Shown here: positions 33,748-44,917 of the stretch, piece by piece
Numbering within the stretch: position 1 is the stretch's first letter
Layout of the letters: each line of letters starts with the position of its first letter
DNA from: Bufo bufo
Taxonomy: Eukaryota; Chordata; Amphibia; Anura; Bufonidae
Length of the DNA stretch: 64,000 nt
Assembly (NCBI RefSeq): GCF_905171765.1
Contig: NC_053392.1
Span: forward strand, 449,970,722 to 450,034,721
Direction: 5' to 3'
Made by a program: the position numbers and the translations under genes
The notes under the pieces: generated by a model
Seen by the model: the letters and a program-made list of their open reading frames with translations, nothing else
Databases searched by the model: none
Told to the model about the DNA's origin: nothing

Positions 33748-36700
33748 CTATTCTGCACAAGGTACGGACAAGTCCTGAGGGATCCATGCCTGGTTTATTT
33801 TAATGAACGTGAGCTTGTCCACATTGGGGCTGCGCTTGTCTGTGATGACGCCCCCTGCCGTGCTAAACACACGTTTAGATAATACACTGGCTGCAGGGCA
33901 GGCCAGCACCTCCAAGGCGTAAAGGGCAAGCTCAGGCCATGTGCTCAATTTGGAGACCCAGAAGTTAAAATGGGGCAGACCCGTCATTCAGCACGTGTAG
34001 GCATGTGAACACACACTGCTCCACCATGTTGGTGAAATGCTGCCTCCTGCTAAGACGTTCCATATCAGCTGGTGCTGCTGGTTGTTGTGGCATGCTGACA
34101 AAGCTTATCCACATGTCGGCCATGCTAACCCTGTCTTCTGAGGTGCTGGCGGTGCTCCAGCTGCGTTGGCGACCTGTTCCTCGTCCTCTGCCTTCGCCTT
34201 GTGCTTCCACTGTACCCCCGCTGTCAGGTGGGAATGCCACCAGCAGCTCGTCTACCAGCGTGCGCTTGTACTCGCGCATCTTACGATCATGCTCCAGTGA
34301 GGGAATTAAGGACGGTACATTGTCCTTGTAACGGGGATCCAGCAGCGTGGCCACCCAGTAATCAGTACAAGTTAGAATGTGGGCAACTCTGCGGTCGTTG
34401 CGGAGATACTGCAGCATGTAATCGCTCATGTGTGCCAGGCTGCCCAGAGGCAACGAAAAGCTGTCCTCTGTGGGAGGTGTATCGTGTGTGTCCTCTGTAT
34501 CCCCCCATCCACGCACCAGTGATGGCCATGAGCTGGTCTGGGTGCCACCCTGCTGTGAACATGGTTCCTCCTCCTCCTCCTCCTCATCCTCCTTTACCTC
34601 CTCATCCTCCTTTACCTCCTCATCCTCCAGAACTGTGCCCTGGCTGGACAATTGTGTACCTTGGGTTTGTGGGTGCAGGAACCCACCCTCGGAGCCACTT
34701 GGGAATGACTGGCCGGAAACCCTACGAAATTATCCCTCTTCCTCCTCCTGTGCCACATCCTCTTCCATCATCGCCAGGAGCGTTTTTTCAAGGAGGCATA
34801 GAAGTGGGATAGTAACGCTGAGAACGGCGTTATCGGCACTGGTGATGTTGGTTGAGTATTCGAAACAGCGCAACAAGGAACACAGGTCTAGCATGGAGGC
34901 CCAGTCATTAGTGGTGAAGTGGTGCTGTTCCGCCGAGCGACTCACCCGTGCGTGCTGCAGCTAAAACTCCACTATCGCCTGTTGCTACTCGCACAGTCTG
35001 GCCAGCATGTGCAAGGTGGAATTCCACCTTGTGGGCACGTCGCATATGAGGCGGTGAGCGGGAAGGCCGAAGTTACGCTGCAGCGCTGACAGGCGAGCAG
35101 CAGCAGGGTGAGAACGCCGAAAGCGCGCACAGACGGCCCACACTTTATGCAGCAGCTCTGACATGTCGGGGTAATTTTTAAGGAATCTCTGCACCACCAA
35201 ATTCAGCACATGTGCCAGGCAAGGGATGTGCGTCAAACCGGTTAGTCCCAGAGCTGCTACGAGATTTTGCCCATTATCGCACCCCACCAGGCCGGGCTTG
35301 AGGCTAATTGGCACAAACCACTCATCGGTCTGTTGTTCAAGGCCTGTCCACAGCTCCTGCGCGTTGTGGGGTTTGTCCCCCAAACAGATAAGTTTTAAAA
35401 CTGCCTGCTGTCGTTTGCCCCTGACTGTGCTGAAGTTGGTGGTGAAGGTGTTGCGCTGACCGGATGAGGAGCTGGTAGAGTATGAGGAAGCAGAGTAGGA
35501 GGAGGAAGCAACAGGAGTCAAACTGCCCTGCAATCCTCGGTGGTGAAAGGACATGCGCCAAATTGCTATACGCCTCAGGCCCAGCAGCCACTGCATTTAC
35601 TCAGTGTGCTGTTATGGAGATATAACGGCCCTGATCGTGCATACTGGTCCACATATCTAAAGTCAGGTGCACCTTGCCACAGATGGCGTTGCGCAGTGCA
35701 CACCTGATTTTGTCCCCTACTTGGTTGTGCAGGGAAGGGATGGCTTGCCTGGAAAAGTAGTGGCGGCTGGGCACGACGTACTGTGGGACAGCCACCGCCA
35801 TAAGGCCTTTAAAACTATCCGTCTCCACCAGACGGAATGACAGCATTTCAAAGGCCAGTAATTTAGAAATGCTGGCATTCAGGGCTAGGGATCGCGGGTG
35901 GGTAGTGGGGTACTTCCTCTTCCTCTCCAGCGTTTGAGATATGGAGAGCTGAACGCTTCCGTGGGACATTGTGGAGATGCTTGGTGACCTAGGTGTTGGT
36001 GTTGCTGGCAGATTCTCTGTTTGCGGGCTGCCGGGTGGCACTGTCACTCCAGAGGTGGATGAAGAGGCCCCCAATGCAGCAGAAAAGGATGCAGAGGGAG
36101 CCAGAAACTTTTCTTGGTTTTTGAGATGTCTACTCCACTGCAGCTCGTGCTTTGCACTTAAAGAGGACCTTTCACCATAATAAAACCTCTAAACTAACTA
36201 TACAGACGTGTAGAGCGGCGCCCAGGGATCTCCCTGCACTTACTGTTATACCTGGGCGCCGCTCCGTTCTCCGGTTATAGCCTCCGGTATCTTCATAGTT
36301 AGGCTCCACCCAGGGGAACCTGACGCCGTCTCTTTCTCAAATGCTGTAGCGCTGGCCAATCGCAGCGCTCAGCTCATAGCCTGAGAGTTTTTTTTTTCTC
36401 TCAGGCTATGAGCTGAGCGCTGCGATTGGCCAGCGCTACAGCATGGAAGAATGAGACGCCGGCAGGTTCCCCTGGGTGGAACCTAACATGTGAAGATACC
36501 GGAGGCTATAACCGGAGAACGGAGCGGCGCCGGGGGACAACAGTAAGTGCAGGGGGATCCCTGGGCGCCGCTCTACACGTCTGTAGAGTTAGTTTAGAGG
36601 TTTTATTATGGTGAAAAGTCCTCTTTAAATGCCTGGTCATGCAGGTTGTGCTCAGGTTGAGAATGTTTAAGCCTCGCTTCAGGCACTGATTGCACAGCGT

Positions 36701-37176
36701 GCAAACCACTGGTGTCTTGTCGTCAGCACATTGTCTGAAGAACTGCCACGCCAGGGAACTCCTTGGAGCTGGTGTGCTCGGTCCCTTGCTGCGGTGGGCA
36801 GTAGGAGGCGTACTGTCCCTCTTTTGCTGTGCTGGTGGCTCTGTGCGACCACCGCCTCCTCCTCAGAACTACATAGGTCACTCGCATGACCTTGATTCCA
36901 TGTAGGAGACTGGGTGGGAGACAATGTGAAGGAACTGGATCCACTGTCAGCAACCCAATCTACTATCGCCTGTACTTGTTCAGGCCTCACCATTTGTAGA
37001 GAAGCATTAGGCCCGACCAAATACCGCTGCAGGATTTGTCGCCTACTCGCACCTGAGGAAGGGGTTTCACTTGTGGGTGTAGCTGGCACAGATCGACCAC
37101 GTCCTCTCCCTGCAACAGGAGCTCCCCCAGCAGCACCACGACCTGGGCCACGTCCCTTATTTGACGCTCTCCTCAT
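33748..37176 (-). pseudogene. hAT-1 BED-finger transposase, multiply broken
   Basis: An RNase H-fold hAT transposase. Order on the minus strand: a Gly/Arg-rich N terminus (37176 on), acidic segment CSSEEEAVVAQ, a BED zinc finger (VVCTLCNQCLKRG ... TCMTRHL) interrupted by a MITE at 36162-36624, and the first catalytic Asp in HLTLDMWTS. Then come VGCDNGQNLVAALGL (second Asp region), HIPCLAHVLNLVVQRF, VPTRWNSTLHML, a Glu-rich insert, and the hATC dimerisation domain LALYALEVLACPAASVLS...FSTAGGVITDKRS. Breaks include an internal deletion before the finger relative to hAT-2, a TGA at about 35601, a ~5-bp deletion near 35530, stops at about 34985 and 34965, and a frameshift near 33970. The run of six G that is seven in hAT-2 is in frame here. 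Confidence 0.92.
36162..36624. mobile_element. Fold-back MITE in the hAT-1 transposase
   Basis: Termini AGAGGACCTTTCACCATAAT and ATTATGGTGAAAAGTCCTCT, with TTAA on each side (36158-36161 and 36625-36628). The two halves are nearly complete inverted copies around a T-run near 36395, giving a ~460-bp hairpin. hAT-2 has the empty site at about 63319 (GCACTTAAATGCCTGG), which proves the boundaries. TTAA duplication points to mobilisation by a piggyBac-type transposase. Confidence 0.92.
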
Positions 37177-39385
37177 ATTTTTTGAATTTAGGATCTTGTC
37201 CTAAATGGGTGTTTAATTAATAGTAGAATAGAACAACAGTATGTAAAGGGTGTATCTCACACGGTCTGAACAAGTGTAGGCCTGAAGTAAATATTTATTT
37301 ACCCTAAATGGGTGTATTTCAAATGGCTGTATTTCAAATCCCTGAATCAAAATCCTGTATGTAGAGGGAGTATCTCACACGGTCTGAACCAATGTAGGCC
37401 TGAAGTAAATATTTCTTTGCACAAAATGGCTGTATTTCAAATGGCTGTTTTTTAAATCCCTGAATCAAACCCCTGTATGTAGAAGGGGTATCTCACAGGG
37501 CGTGAACCAGGGTAGGCCTGAAGTAAATATATCTTTGCCCAAAATGGCTGTATTTCAAATGGCTGTATTTCAAACCCCTGTATGTAGAGGGAGTATCTCA
37601 CAGGGCCTGAACCAGTGTAGGCCTAATTTAAATATTTCTTTGCACAAAATGGCTGTATTTCAAAAGGCTGTATTTCAAATCTCTGAATCAAACCCCTGCA
37701 TGTAGAGGGAGTATCTCACAGGGCCTGAACCGGTGTAGGCCTGAAGTAAATATTTCTTTGCCCAAAATGGCTGTAGTTCAAATGGCTGTATTTCAAAACC
37801 CTGAATCAAACCCCTGTGTGTAGAGGGGGCATCTCACACGGTCTGAACCAGTGTAGGCCTGAAGTAAATATTTCTTTGCCCAAAATGGCTGTATTTCAAA
37901 TCCCTGAATCAAACCCCTGTATGTAGAGGGGGTATCTCACACGGTCTGAACCAGTGTAGGCCTGAATTCAATATTTCTTTGCCCAAAATGGCTGTATTTC
38001 AAATGGCTGTGAATCAAACCCCTGTATGTAGAGGGAGTATTTCACAGGTTCTGAACCAGTGTAGGACTGATGTAAATATTTCCTTGCCCAAAATGGCTGT
38101 ATTTCAAATTGCTGTATTTTAAATCCCTGAATCAAACCCCTGTATGTAGAGGGAGTATCTCACAGGACCTGAACCAGTGTAGGCCTGAATTCAATATATC
38201 TTTGCCCAAAATGGCTGTATTTTAAATCTCTGAATCAAACCCCTGTATGTAGAGGGAGTTTCTCACAGGGCCTGAACCAGTGTAGGCCTGAAGTAAATAT
38301 TTCTTTGCCCAAAATGGCTGTATTTCAAATGGCTGTATTTCGAATCCCTGAATACAACCCTTCTATGTAGAGGGAGTATCTCACAGGGTCTGAACCAGTG
38401 TAGGCCTGAAGTAAATATTTCTTTGACCAAAATGACTATTTCAAATGGCTGTATTTCAAACCCCTGTAAAGGGAGTATCTCACAGGGCCTGAGCCAGTGT
38501 AGGCCTGATGTAAATATTTCCTTGCCCAAAATGGCTGTATTTCAAATCCCTGAATCAAACCCCTGTATGTAGAGGGGGCATGTCACACGGTCTGAACCAG
38601 TGTAGGCCTGAAGTAAATATTTCTTTGCCCAAAATGACTGTATTTCAAATGGCTGTATTTCAAATCCCTGAATCAAACCCCTGTATGTAGAGGGGGTATC
38701 TTACACGGTCTGAACCAGTGTAGGCCTAAAGTAAATATTTATTTGCCCTAAATGGCTGTATTTCAAATCCCTGAATCAAACCCCTGTATGTAGAGGGAGT
38801 ATCTCACAGGGCCTGAACCAGTGTAGGCCTGTAGTAAATATTTCTTTGCCCAAAATGGCTGTATTTCAAATGGCTGTATTTCAAATCCCTGAATCAAACC
38901 CCTCTATGTAGAGGGAGTATTTCACAGGATCTGAACCAGTGTAGGCCTGATGTAAATATTTCCTTGCCCAAAATGGCTGTATTTCAAATTGCTGTATTTT
39001 AAATCCCTGAATCAAGCCCCTGTATGTAGAGGGAGTATCTCACAGGGCCTGGACCAGTGTAGGCCTGAAGTAAATATATCTTTGCCCAAAATGGCTGTAT
39101 TTTAAATGGCTGTAGTTCAAATCCCTGAATCAAACCCCTGTATGTAGAGGGAGTATCTCACAGGGCCTGAACCAGTGTAGGCCTGAAGTAAATATATCTT
39201 TGCCCAAAATGGCTGTATTTTCAAATCCCTGAATCAAACCACAGTATGTAGAAGGAGTATCTCACAGGGCCTGAACCAGTGTAGGCCTGTAGTAAATATT
39301 TCTTTGCACAAAATGGCAGTATTTCAAATGGCTGTATTTCAAATCCCTAAGTCAATCCCCTGTATGTAGAGGGAGTATCTCATAG

Positions 39386-40002
39386 TGTTATGGTTACCTG
39401 CACAATTGCTTGTAGAGGTTACTCGAAGAGGGGAAGGAGTCCAATGGCAGCGACACAGGAACAGAGGAGCGCGGAAACGGAATGGATGAATGATCCCGAT
39501 ATGCAGGAATGGCGGTGGCTCAATGGACCCGATAAGGTGCACGTGGTAGATGAGTGCCGAAGAACGAGGAAGGCAAGAGAGTAGTCAGGCAGTCCTGGGT
39601 TGGTACACGGGATGGCAGGTACAAGAATTCAGGTTGAGGCAGGAGAGCAGTCAAATGGAGGCAGAGTTCGGTACACGAGATGGCAGGTGCAAGGATTCAG
39701 GATGAGGCAGGAGAGTAGTCGATGGAGGCAGAGTTCGGTACACGAGCAGGTTAGCAGACAAAATACTGAGTGGCTGAAGCAAGACTTAAGGCTGAGATAG
39801 CTCAATAATCTGGCAAGGGAGGAAGTGACATGGTCTTCCTTAAATAGGGCGTACACAGATCTGATTGGTCAAACCAAAAGCAGGAACATTCAGGTCAAGG
39901 AGGTGGTTCAAAAAAGTAACAGAAACTGTCCAGGAAGCTCTGTGGTCTAGTGAGCAAGGCTACAGCCTAGGACGCCGGAGTCTCCCGGTTCGATCCCTGA
40001 CA
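39386..40002 (-). repeat. gypsy-1 3' LTR
   Basis: 617 bp, TGT...ACA bounded. Near its outer coding-side edge (plus-strand reading) it holds TGGTCTAGTGAG (39943-39954) and GGTTCGATCCC (39987-39997), spaced like the A and B boxes of a tRNA gene. The other LTR lacks the second box. Confidence 0.93.
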
Positions 40003-41145
40003 GTACTCCCCTCCTCCACGATGACCTCCGGGCATCTCCAAGATAGGCCTGTCGGGGTATTGCCGATGAAACTCACTGACCAGTCTGGGAGCGTGTACAT
40101 TCTTCTTGGGTTCCCACGAGTCCTCATCAGGACCATAACCCTTCCAACGGATCAAATACTGCAGTTTTCTCCGACAAATTCTAGAGTCCAGGATCTTTTC
40201 TACAACCAACTCCTCTTCTCCATGCACCCTGACTGGTGGGGGTGGCATCAAAAAGCGATCAGGGAAAGTATTCTCGACAAATGGTTTGAAGAGTGAACAA
40301 TGGAAGACCGGATGTATCTTGAGCGAATCTGGGAGTTTGAGTTTAAATGTGACATCATTAATTTGAGCCGAAATCTGATATGGTCCAATGTATCTTTGAC
40401 CCAGTTTTTGAGAAGGGACTCTCAGCCACACTTTATCCCCAATATGAAAAACTGGTGCTGGTCTACGGTGTTTGTCGTGTAAATTCTCCATGATTTTTTC
40501 CCGTACCTCTTGCAGGTTAGTTAACCGTTCGGTTACTGCTGGGAGGGCCGTGGTGATTGGTAGATGGGGAATGAAGACTGGATGGAGGCCTGTGTTTGCG
40601 CAGAATGGGCTGAAAGAAGTCGAACTGTGTTCCGAGTTATTGTATGCAAATTCTGCAGTGGAGAGATGTTCCATCCAGTCATCTTGTAAATGGGTAATAA
40701 AACAGCGTAGATACTGTTCGAGGGTTTGATTAGTTCTTTCAGTCTGACCATTAGATTGTGGATGAAAAGCTAATGACAAATTTACTTTGATTCCAAGGGC
40801 AGAACAGAAGTTTTTCCAGAATTTGGACGTGAACTGTACCCCACGATCAGAGACCACGTTGTCTGGAATCCCGTGTAGCCGGAACACTTCACGGATCATG
40901 AGTTCTGCTGTCTGTTTTGCAGATGGTATTCCTTTGAAAGGTATGAAGTGTGCCATCTTGGTAAGACGGTCTATGACAACAAGGATAGTGTTCATTCCTT
41001 GAGAAGGAGGTAAATCGACCACGAAGTCCATAGAGACTGAGCCCCAAGGGTGAGATGGAACCGGAAGTGGTTGTAATAATCCCAGAGGGGAAGAACGTGG
41101 TGTCTTGTAGTGCGCACAGGTCAAACATGAAGAAACATACCTTTT
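39967..41145 (-). pseudogene. gypsy-1 integrase with chromodomain
   Basis: Integrase domain of the polyprotein, which inserts the cDNA. The catalytic triad is visible in the uninterrupted part: SMDFVVDL (D33 of the frame from 41124), VVSDRGVQF (D93) and SNGQTERTNQ (E129), with D93-E129 spaced as DD35E. A GPY-like segment (YIGPYQISAQIN) and a C-terminal chromodomain (VEKILDSRICRRKLQYLIRWKGYGPDEDSWEP in sequence order) follow; chromodomains can direct insertion to modified histones. The zinc-binding Cys pair is at SSCLTCAHYK. A stop at 41146-41148 and a short out-of-phase stretch around an A-run (about 41130-41195) separate it from the RNase H part. The frame ends just inside the 3' LTR. Confidence 0.93.
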
Positions 41146-43452
41146 TTACAGTTGGGCCACCAGAAGGAACGAGATAACAGTTCTTGAGTTTTTTTTTATG
41201 CCCAAGTGACCGGCCAACTTGGAATCATGAGCCAGTTTAAGGACTTCAAGTCGAGCTATTTCAGGAACATATAGTTGATGATCCGGTTTGATCCAATAAC
41301 CATCCTGGAAGTGAAGGTTAACCTCACTAGTGGGGTGGCTAAGGAAAGAGTCACTCTGATATCCGTCTTTAATTAGTTTCCATAAATCCCCCGAATGGGT
41401 GGCCCCCAAGAAGTTTCTTTCAGGCAGGATCGTGGTTTGATTCTTATTTTCTTGGGAGGAGTCAGAGAACATTCTGGACAGCGCGTCTGCTTTGCCGTTC
41501 TTAGAACCTGGACGGTAGGTAATAATAAAGTTAAAACGAGAAAAGAACAGGCTCCATATGGCCTGTCTGGAGGATAATCTTTTGGCGTTATGCAGAAACT
41601 CAAGGTTCTTGTGATCAGTCAAGACGGTTACGGGAATGGTGGCCCCCTCCAAAAGGTGTCTCCACTCCGAGAAAGCTTTCTTGATTGCAAGTAGTTCCTT
41701 ATTCCCGATGTCGTAATTTTTCTCGGCTGGGGACATTTGGCGAGAAAAATAGGCACAAGGGTGAAGCAACTCTTTATCTCCTGCACGTTGTGACAAAACC
41801 GCCCCCATTGCTGAATCAGATGCATCCACTTCTACCGTGAATGGTAGTTCTGGATCTGGATGGATTAGTATTGGTGTGCCTGTGAACAGAGTCTTTAGTT
41901 GACTAAATGCGTCTTGTGCCTCGAGAGTCCAGGTAAAGTGTACGGTTTTCTTTGTGAGTTGTGTGATTGGTTTGATGACCCTGGAGAAATTCCGGATGAA
42001 TCTCCTGTAGAAATTGGCAAAACCGATGAATCTTTGTATGTCTTTTACATTTCTGGGAGTAGGCCACTCCGTTACAGCTCTAATCTTGCTGGGGTCCATC
42101 TCTAGACCCTTCGGAGAAATGATGTATCCCAAAAACTGAACAGTTGTTTTTTCGAATTCGCATTTCTCAAGTTTAATGTAGAGTTGGTGTTCTCGAAGTC
42201 TCTGTAGAACCTTGCAGACGTCCATACGATGTTGCTCCAGACTTTCAGAAAAAATTAGAATGTCGTCCAAGTATATTATTACGAACTGATCCAACATGTC
42301 CCGGAACACATCGTTAACAAAGTGTTGAAATGTAGCTGGCGCATTACACAGTCCGAAAGGCATAACGAGGTATTCAAAATGTCCATACCTAGTTCGGAAA
42401 GCAGTCTTCCATTCGTCACCCGGACGAATACGGACCAGGTTATATGCTCCTCTGAGATCGAGTTTCGTAAATATTCTGGCAGTGCGCAGTCTTTCGAGAA
42501 GTTCAGATATTAAAGGAAGGGGATAGCGATTTTTTACAGTGATACTATTAAGTTTCCGGTAGTCTATACAGGGGCGTAAAGAGGAATCTTTCTTTTCTAC
42601 AAAGAAAAAAGGAGCACCAGCTGGAGAGGTGGAGGGTCGGATAAACCCCTTTTTTAGATCTTCATCTAGATATTTTTTCAAAGCCTTCAATTCAGGATCA
42701 GAAAGCGGATAAATGCAGCCAAACGGTATTTCCGCTCCCGGTAATAGTTCAATCGGACAGTCGTAAGAACGGTGAGGAGGAAGCTTATCTGCATTTTTCT
42801 TGTCGCCAACATCCTGAAAATTCTTGTACGGCAGAGGTAATAACTCACTTGTAGACTGTTCCGGAACCAGAGGGATCGCTGGAGCCGAAGACTGAGTGTC
42901 TTGCAGGCAATTACACTGACAGAATTCCGATGGGAAGTGTAGTACATGATTTTCCCAGTCAATGGATGGATTATGAATCGGCAACCATGGGATCCCCAAG
43001 ATTATGGGAAATTTGGGTGAAGAGATCAAAGAAAAATGGATGTCCTCAAGGTGATCCGTGTTGATGCGTATTTGGAGCTTTCCCGTTTCTTGCGTAACTG
43101 GACCTGAGGAAAGAGGTGAGCCGTCCACAGTCTCCATATCCAATGGTGTTGTTCTCTTTAATAGTGGGATATGGTTTTTTTGTGCAAATGTTAAGTCCAT
43201 AAAATTGCCCCCGGCCCCAGAGTCCAGCATAGCAGAGCAGGAGATTTCAAGTTCAGAGGTGAAGATCTGAATGGGTACCATGAAATGAGACTCGGGGATA
43301 GTAGTTTGGTCTTTCTTCCAAGCCATAGGGGAAATAGAGTTAATTTCAGAGTGTATGGAGTATGGAATTTCTGATTCCAATTGTTCTTCTATCTCTCTGA
43401 CCGCGTTTATTCTACGGACCCTTCTAGGGCAGTCGATAGCATAATGTCCCGG
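41146..43452 (-). pseudogene. gypsy-1 protease, reverse transcriptase, RNase H
   Basis: One long frame. Counting from Met at 43380: an aspartic protease active site at DSGAGGNF (residues 53-60), reverse transcriptase with RPCIDYRKLN (near 270), LVMPFGLCNAPATF (338-351) and the catalytic YLDD at 370-373, then RNase H with VEVDASDSAMGAVLS (D519), KELLAIKKAF (E562) and TDHKNLEF (D589). A His in KLAHDSKLAGHLG begins the integrase zinc site. The domain block is intact up to the TAA at 41146. The frame is continuous with the second part of gag, as expected for a single gag-pol polyprotein; an in-frame TAA at 43453 now separates them. Confidence 0.94.
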
Positions 43453-44297
43453 TTATCCGCAGTAGAGACAAAGATCTTCTGAGATGCGTCTTTCCTTTTC
43501 CGCTACAGTTATGGATCTCCGTAATGCATCGATTTGCATAGGTTCCGGTGCAGGTTCAGGATTACGGGGAGCTGATGGTCTGAAAGAATAGGTGGGTCGG
43601 TTTTCCTGCGCCCATGCTTTCTCCCTTCTCCTTTCAGTAAGTCTCTGATCGACTCTGATACAAAGTTGAATGAAGTCTTCAAAGTCCTCTGGAATATCTG
43701 TCCTAGCAAGTTCATCTTTCATTTGCTCAGACAACCCCCGCCGGAACTGACTCTTTTGGGCAGCATGATTCCAGGTGGTGTCGGTCACCCAGCGGCGGAA
43801 TTCGGCTGTGTAAACGGCCACTGAACGGTTTCCTTGGCGTAGATTATGTAGTTTTAGTTCCGCAGTAGCACAACGATTAGGATCATCAAACACCTGACTT
43901 ATGGCGAGATGAAGGTCTCCAGATCCCGCAGAAGGCTGCTGTCGGTCTCCACATAAGGAGATGCCCATGCGAGAGCCTCATCAGACAAAGGATTGATGAT
44001 GAACAGTACCTTCATCTTTCCAGTAGTGAACCGGGCTGGATTCATTTCAAAATAGATTCGACATTGGTTCAAAAAACCTCGGAATTGGCGTCGATCTCCA
44101 TTAAACCTTGCTGGGAGCGGCATGCGAGTATCTCCAGCTGGGGCCTGCCCCTCCAGGAGTTGTCTCTGTAGGGCGATTATTTCCCCTTGTTGATCTTGTA
44201 CCACACTTTGTAACTGGGAAAACTTTTCCTGATAAGTGGTTCCGAATTCTTGTAGCTCTATAACTTGTTGTTTCAGGAGCGTCACCGCGGACTCCAT
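43453..44297 (-). pseudogene. gypsy-1 gag, one frameshift
   Basis: Capsid-type protein. The start is the ATG at 44297, only ~20 nt inside the 5' LTR boundary, giving MESAVTLLKQQVIELQ, a short coiled coil, then MPLPARFNGDRRQFRGFLNQ, a motif shared with sushi-type gag and its domesticated vertebrate relatives. The frame shifts near 43925 (ETFIS to LAISQVFDDP), and the second half (RCATAELKLHNLRQG, SQFRRGLSEQMKDELA) runs to a CCHC zinc knuckle. That knuckle is split by a TAA: CLYCG, stop, PGHYAIDCP. The short leader leaves little room for a classical tRNA primer site, consistent with but not proof of self-priming as in the Tf1/sushi group. Confidence 0.9.
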
Positions 44298-44316
44298 TTT
44301 TGAGGCCAGATTATTC

Positions 44317-44917
44317 TGTTATGGTTACCTGCACAATTGCTTGTAGAGGTTACTCGAAGAGGGGAAGGAGTCCAATGGCAGCGACACAGGAACAGAGGAG
44401 CGCGGAAACGGAATGGATGAATGATCCCGATATGCAGGAATGGCGGTGGCTCAATGGACCCGATAAGGTGCACGTGGTAGATGAGTGCCGAAGAACGAGG
44501 AAGGCAAGAGAGTAGTCAGGCAGTCCTGGGTTGGTACACGGGATGGCAGGTACAAGGATTCAGGATGAGGCAGGAGAGCAGTCAAATGGAGGCAGAGTTC
44601 GGTACAAGAGATGGCAGGTGCAAGGATTCAGGATGAGGCAGGAGAGTAGTTGATGGAGGCAGAGTTCGGTACACGAGCAGGTTAGCCGACAAAATACTGA
44701 GAGGCTGAAGCAAGACTAAGGCTGAGATAGCTCAATAATCTGGCAAGGGAGGAAGTGACATGGTCTTCCTTAAATAGGGCGTACACAGATCTGATTGGTC
44801 AAACCAAAAGCAGGAACATTCAGGTCAAGGAGGTGGTTCAAAAAAGTAACAGAAACTGTCCAGGAAGCTCTGTGGTCTAGTGAGCAAGGCTACAGCCTAG
44901 GACGCCGGAGTCTGACA
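44317..44917 (-). repeat. gypsy-1 5' LTR
   Basis: 601 bp. Compared with the 3' LTR it lacks 15 bp at its outer edge (plus strand GGAGTCTGACA instead of GGAGTCTCCCGG...CTGACA), removing the B-box-like GGTTCGATCCC, and has one base fewer in an AAG run. Confidence 0.93.

Larger units (their letters stand above)
39386..44917 (-). mobile_element. gypsy-1: young Ty3/gypsy chromovirus-type element
   Basis: A 5.5-kb LTR retrotransposon on the minus strand, inserted in the hAT-1 array with a perfect 5-bp TSD, CATAG (39381-39385 and 44918-44922). A higher-order repeat copy at 46553-46557 keeps the uninterrupted site. LTRs are 601 bp (44317-44917) and 617 bp (39386-40002), with about seven substitutions, a 1-bp and a 15-bp indel. 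A purine-rich tract (GGAGGAGGGGAGTAC, minus strand) precedes the 3' LTR. The domain order gag-PR-RT-RH-IN-chromodomain fits the Tf1/sushi branch of chromoviruses. Confidence 0.95.

Noticed and set aside
34201..34964. Long plus-strand frames opposite the hAT-1 transposase (also 61380-62120 in hAT-2)
   Set aside because: They are antisense shadows of the Glu-rich and Ser-rich transposase segments, giving Pro- and Ser-runs with no known domain.
39936..40002. A functional tRNA gene
   Set aside because: A- and B-box-like strings are present, but the acceptor and T stems do not pair properly. It is only a tRNA-like module.
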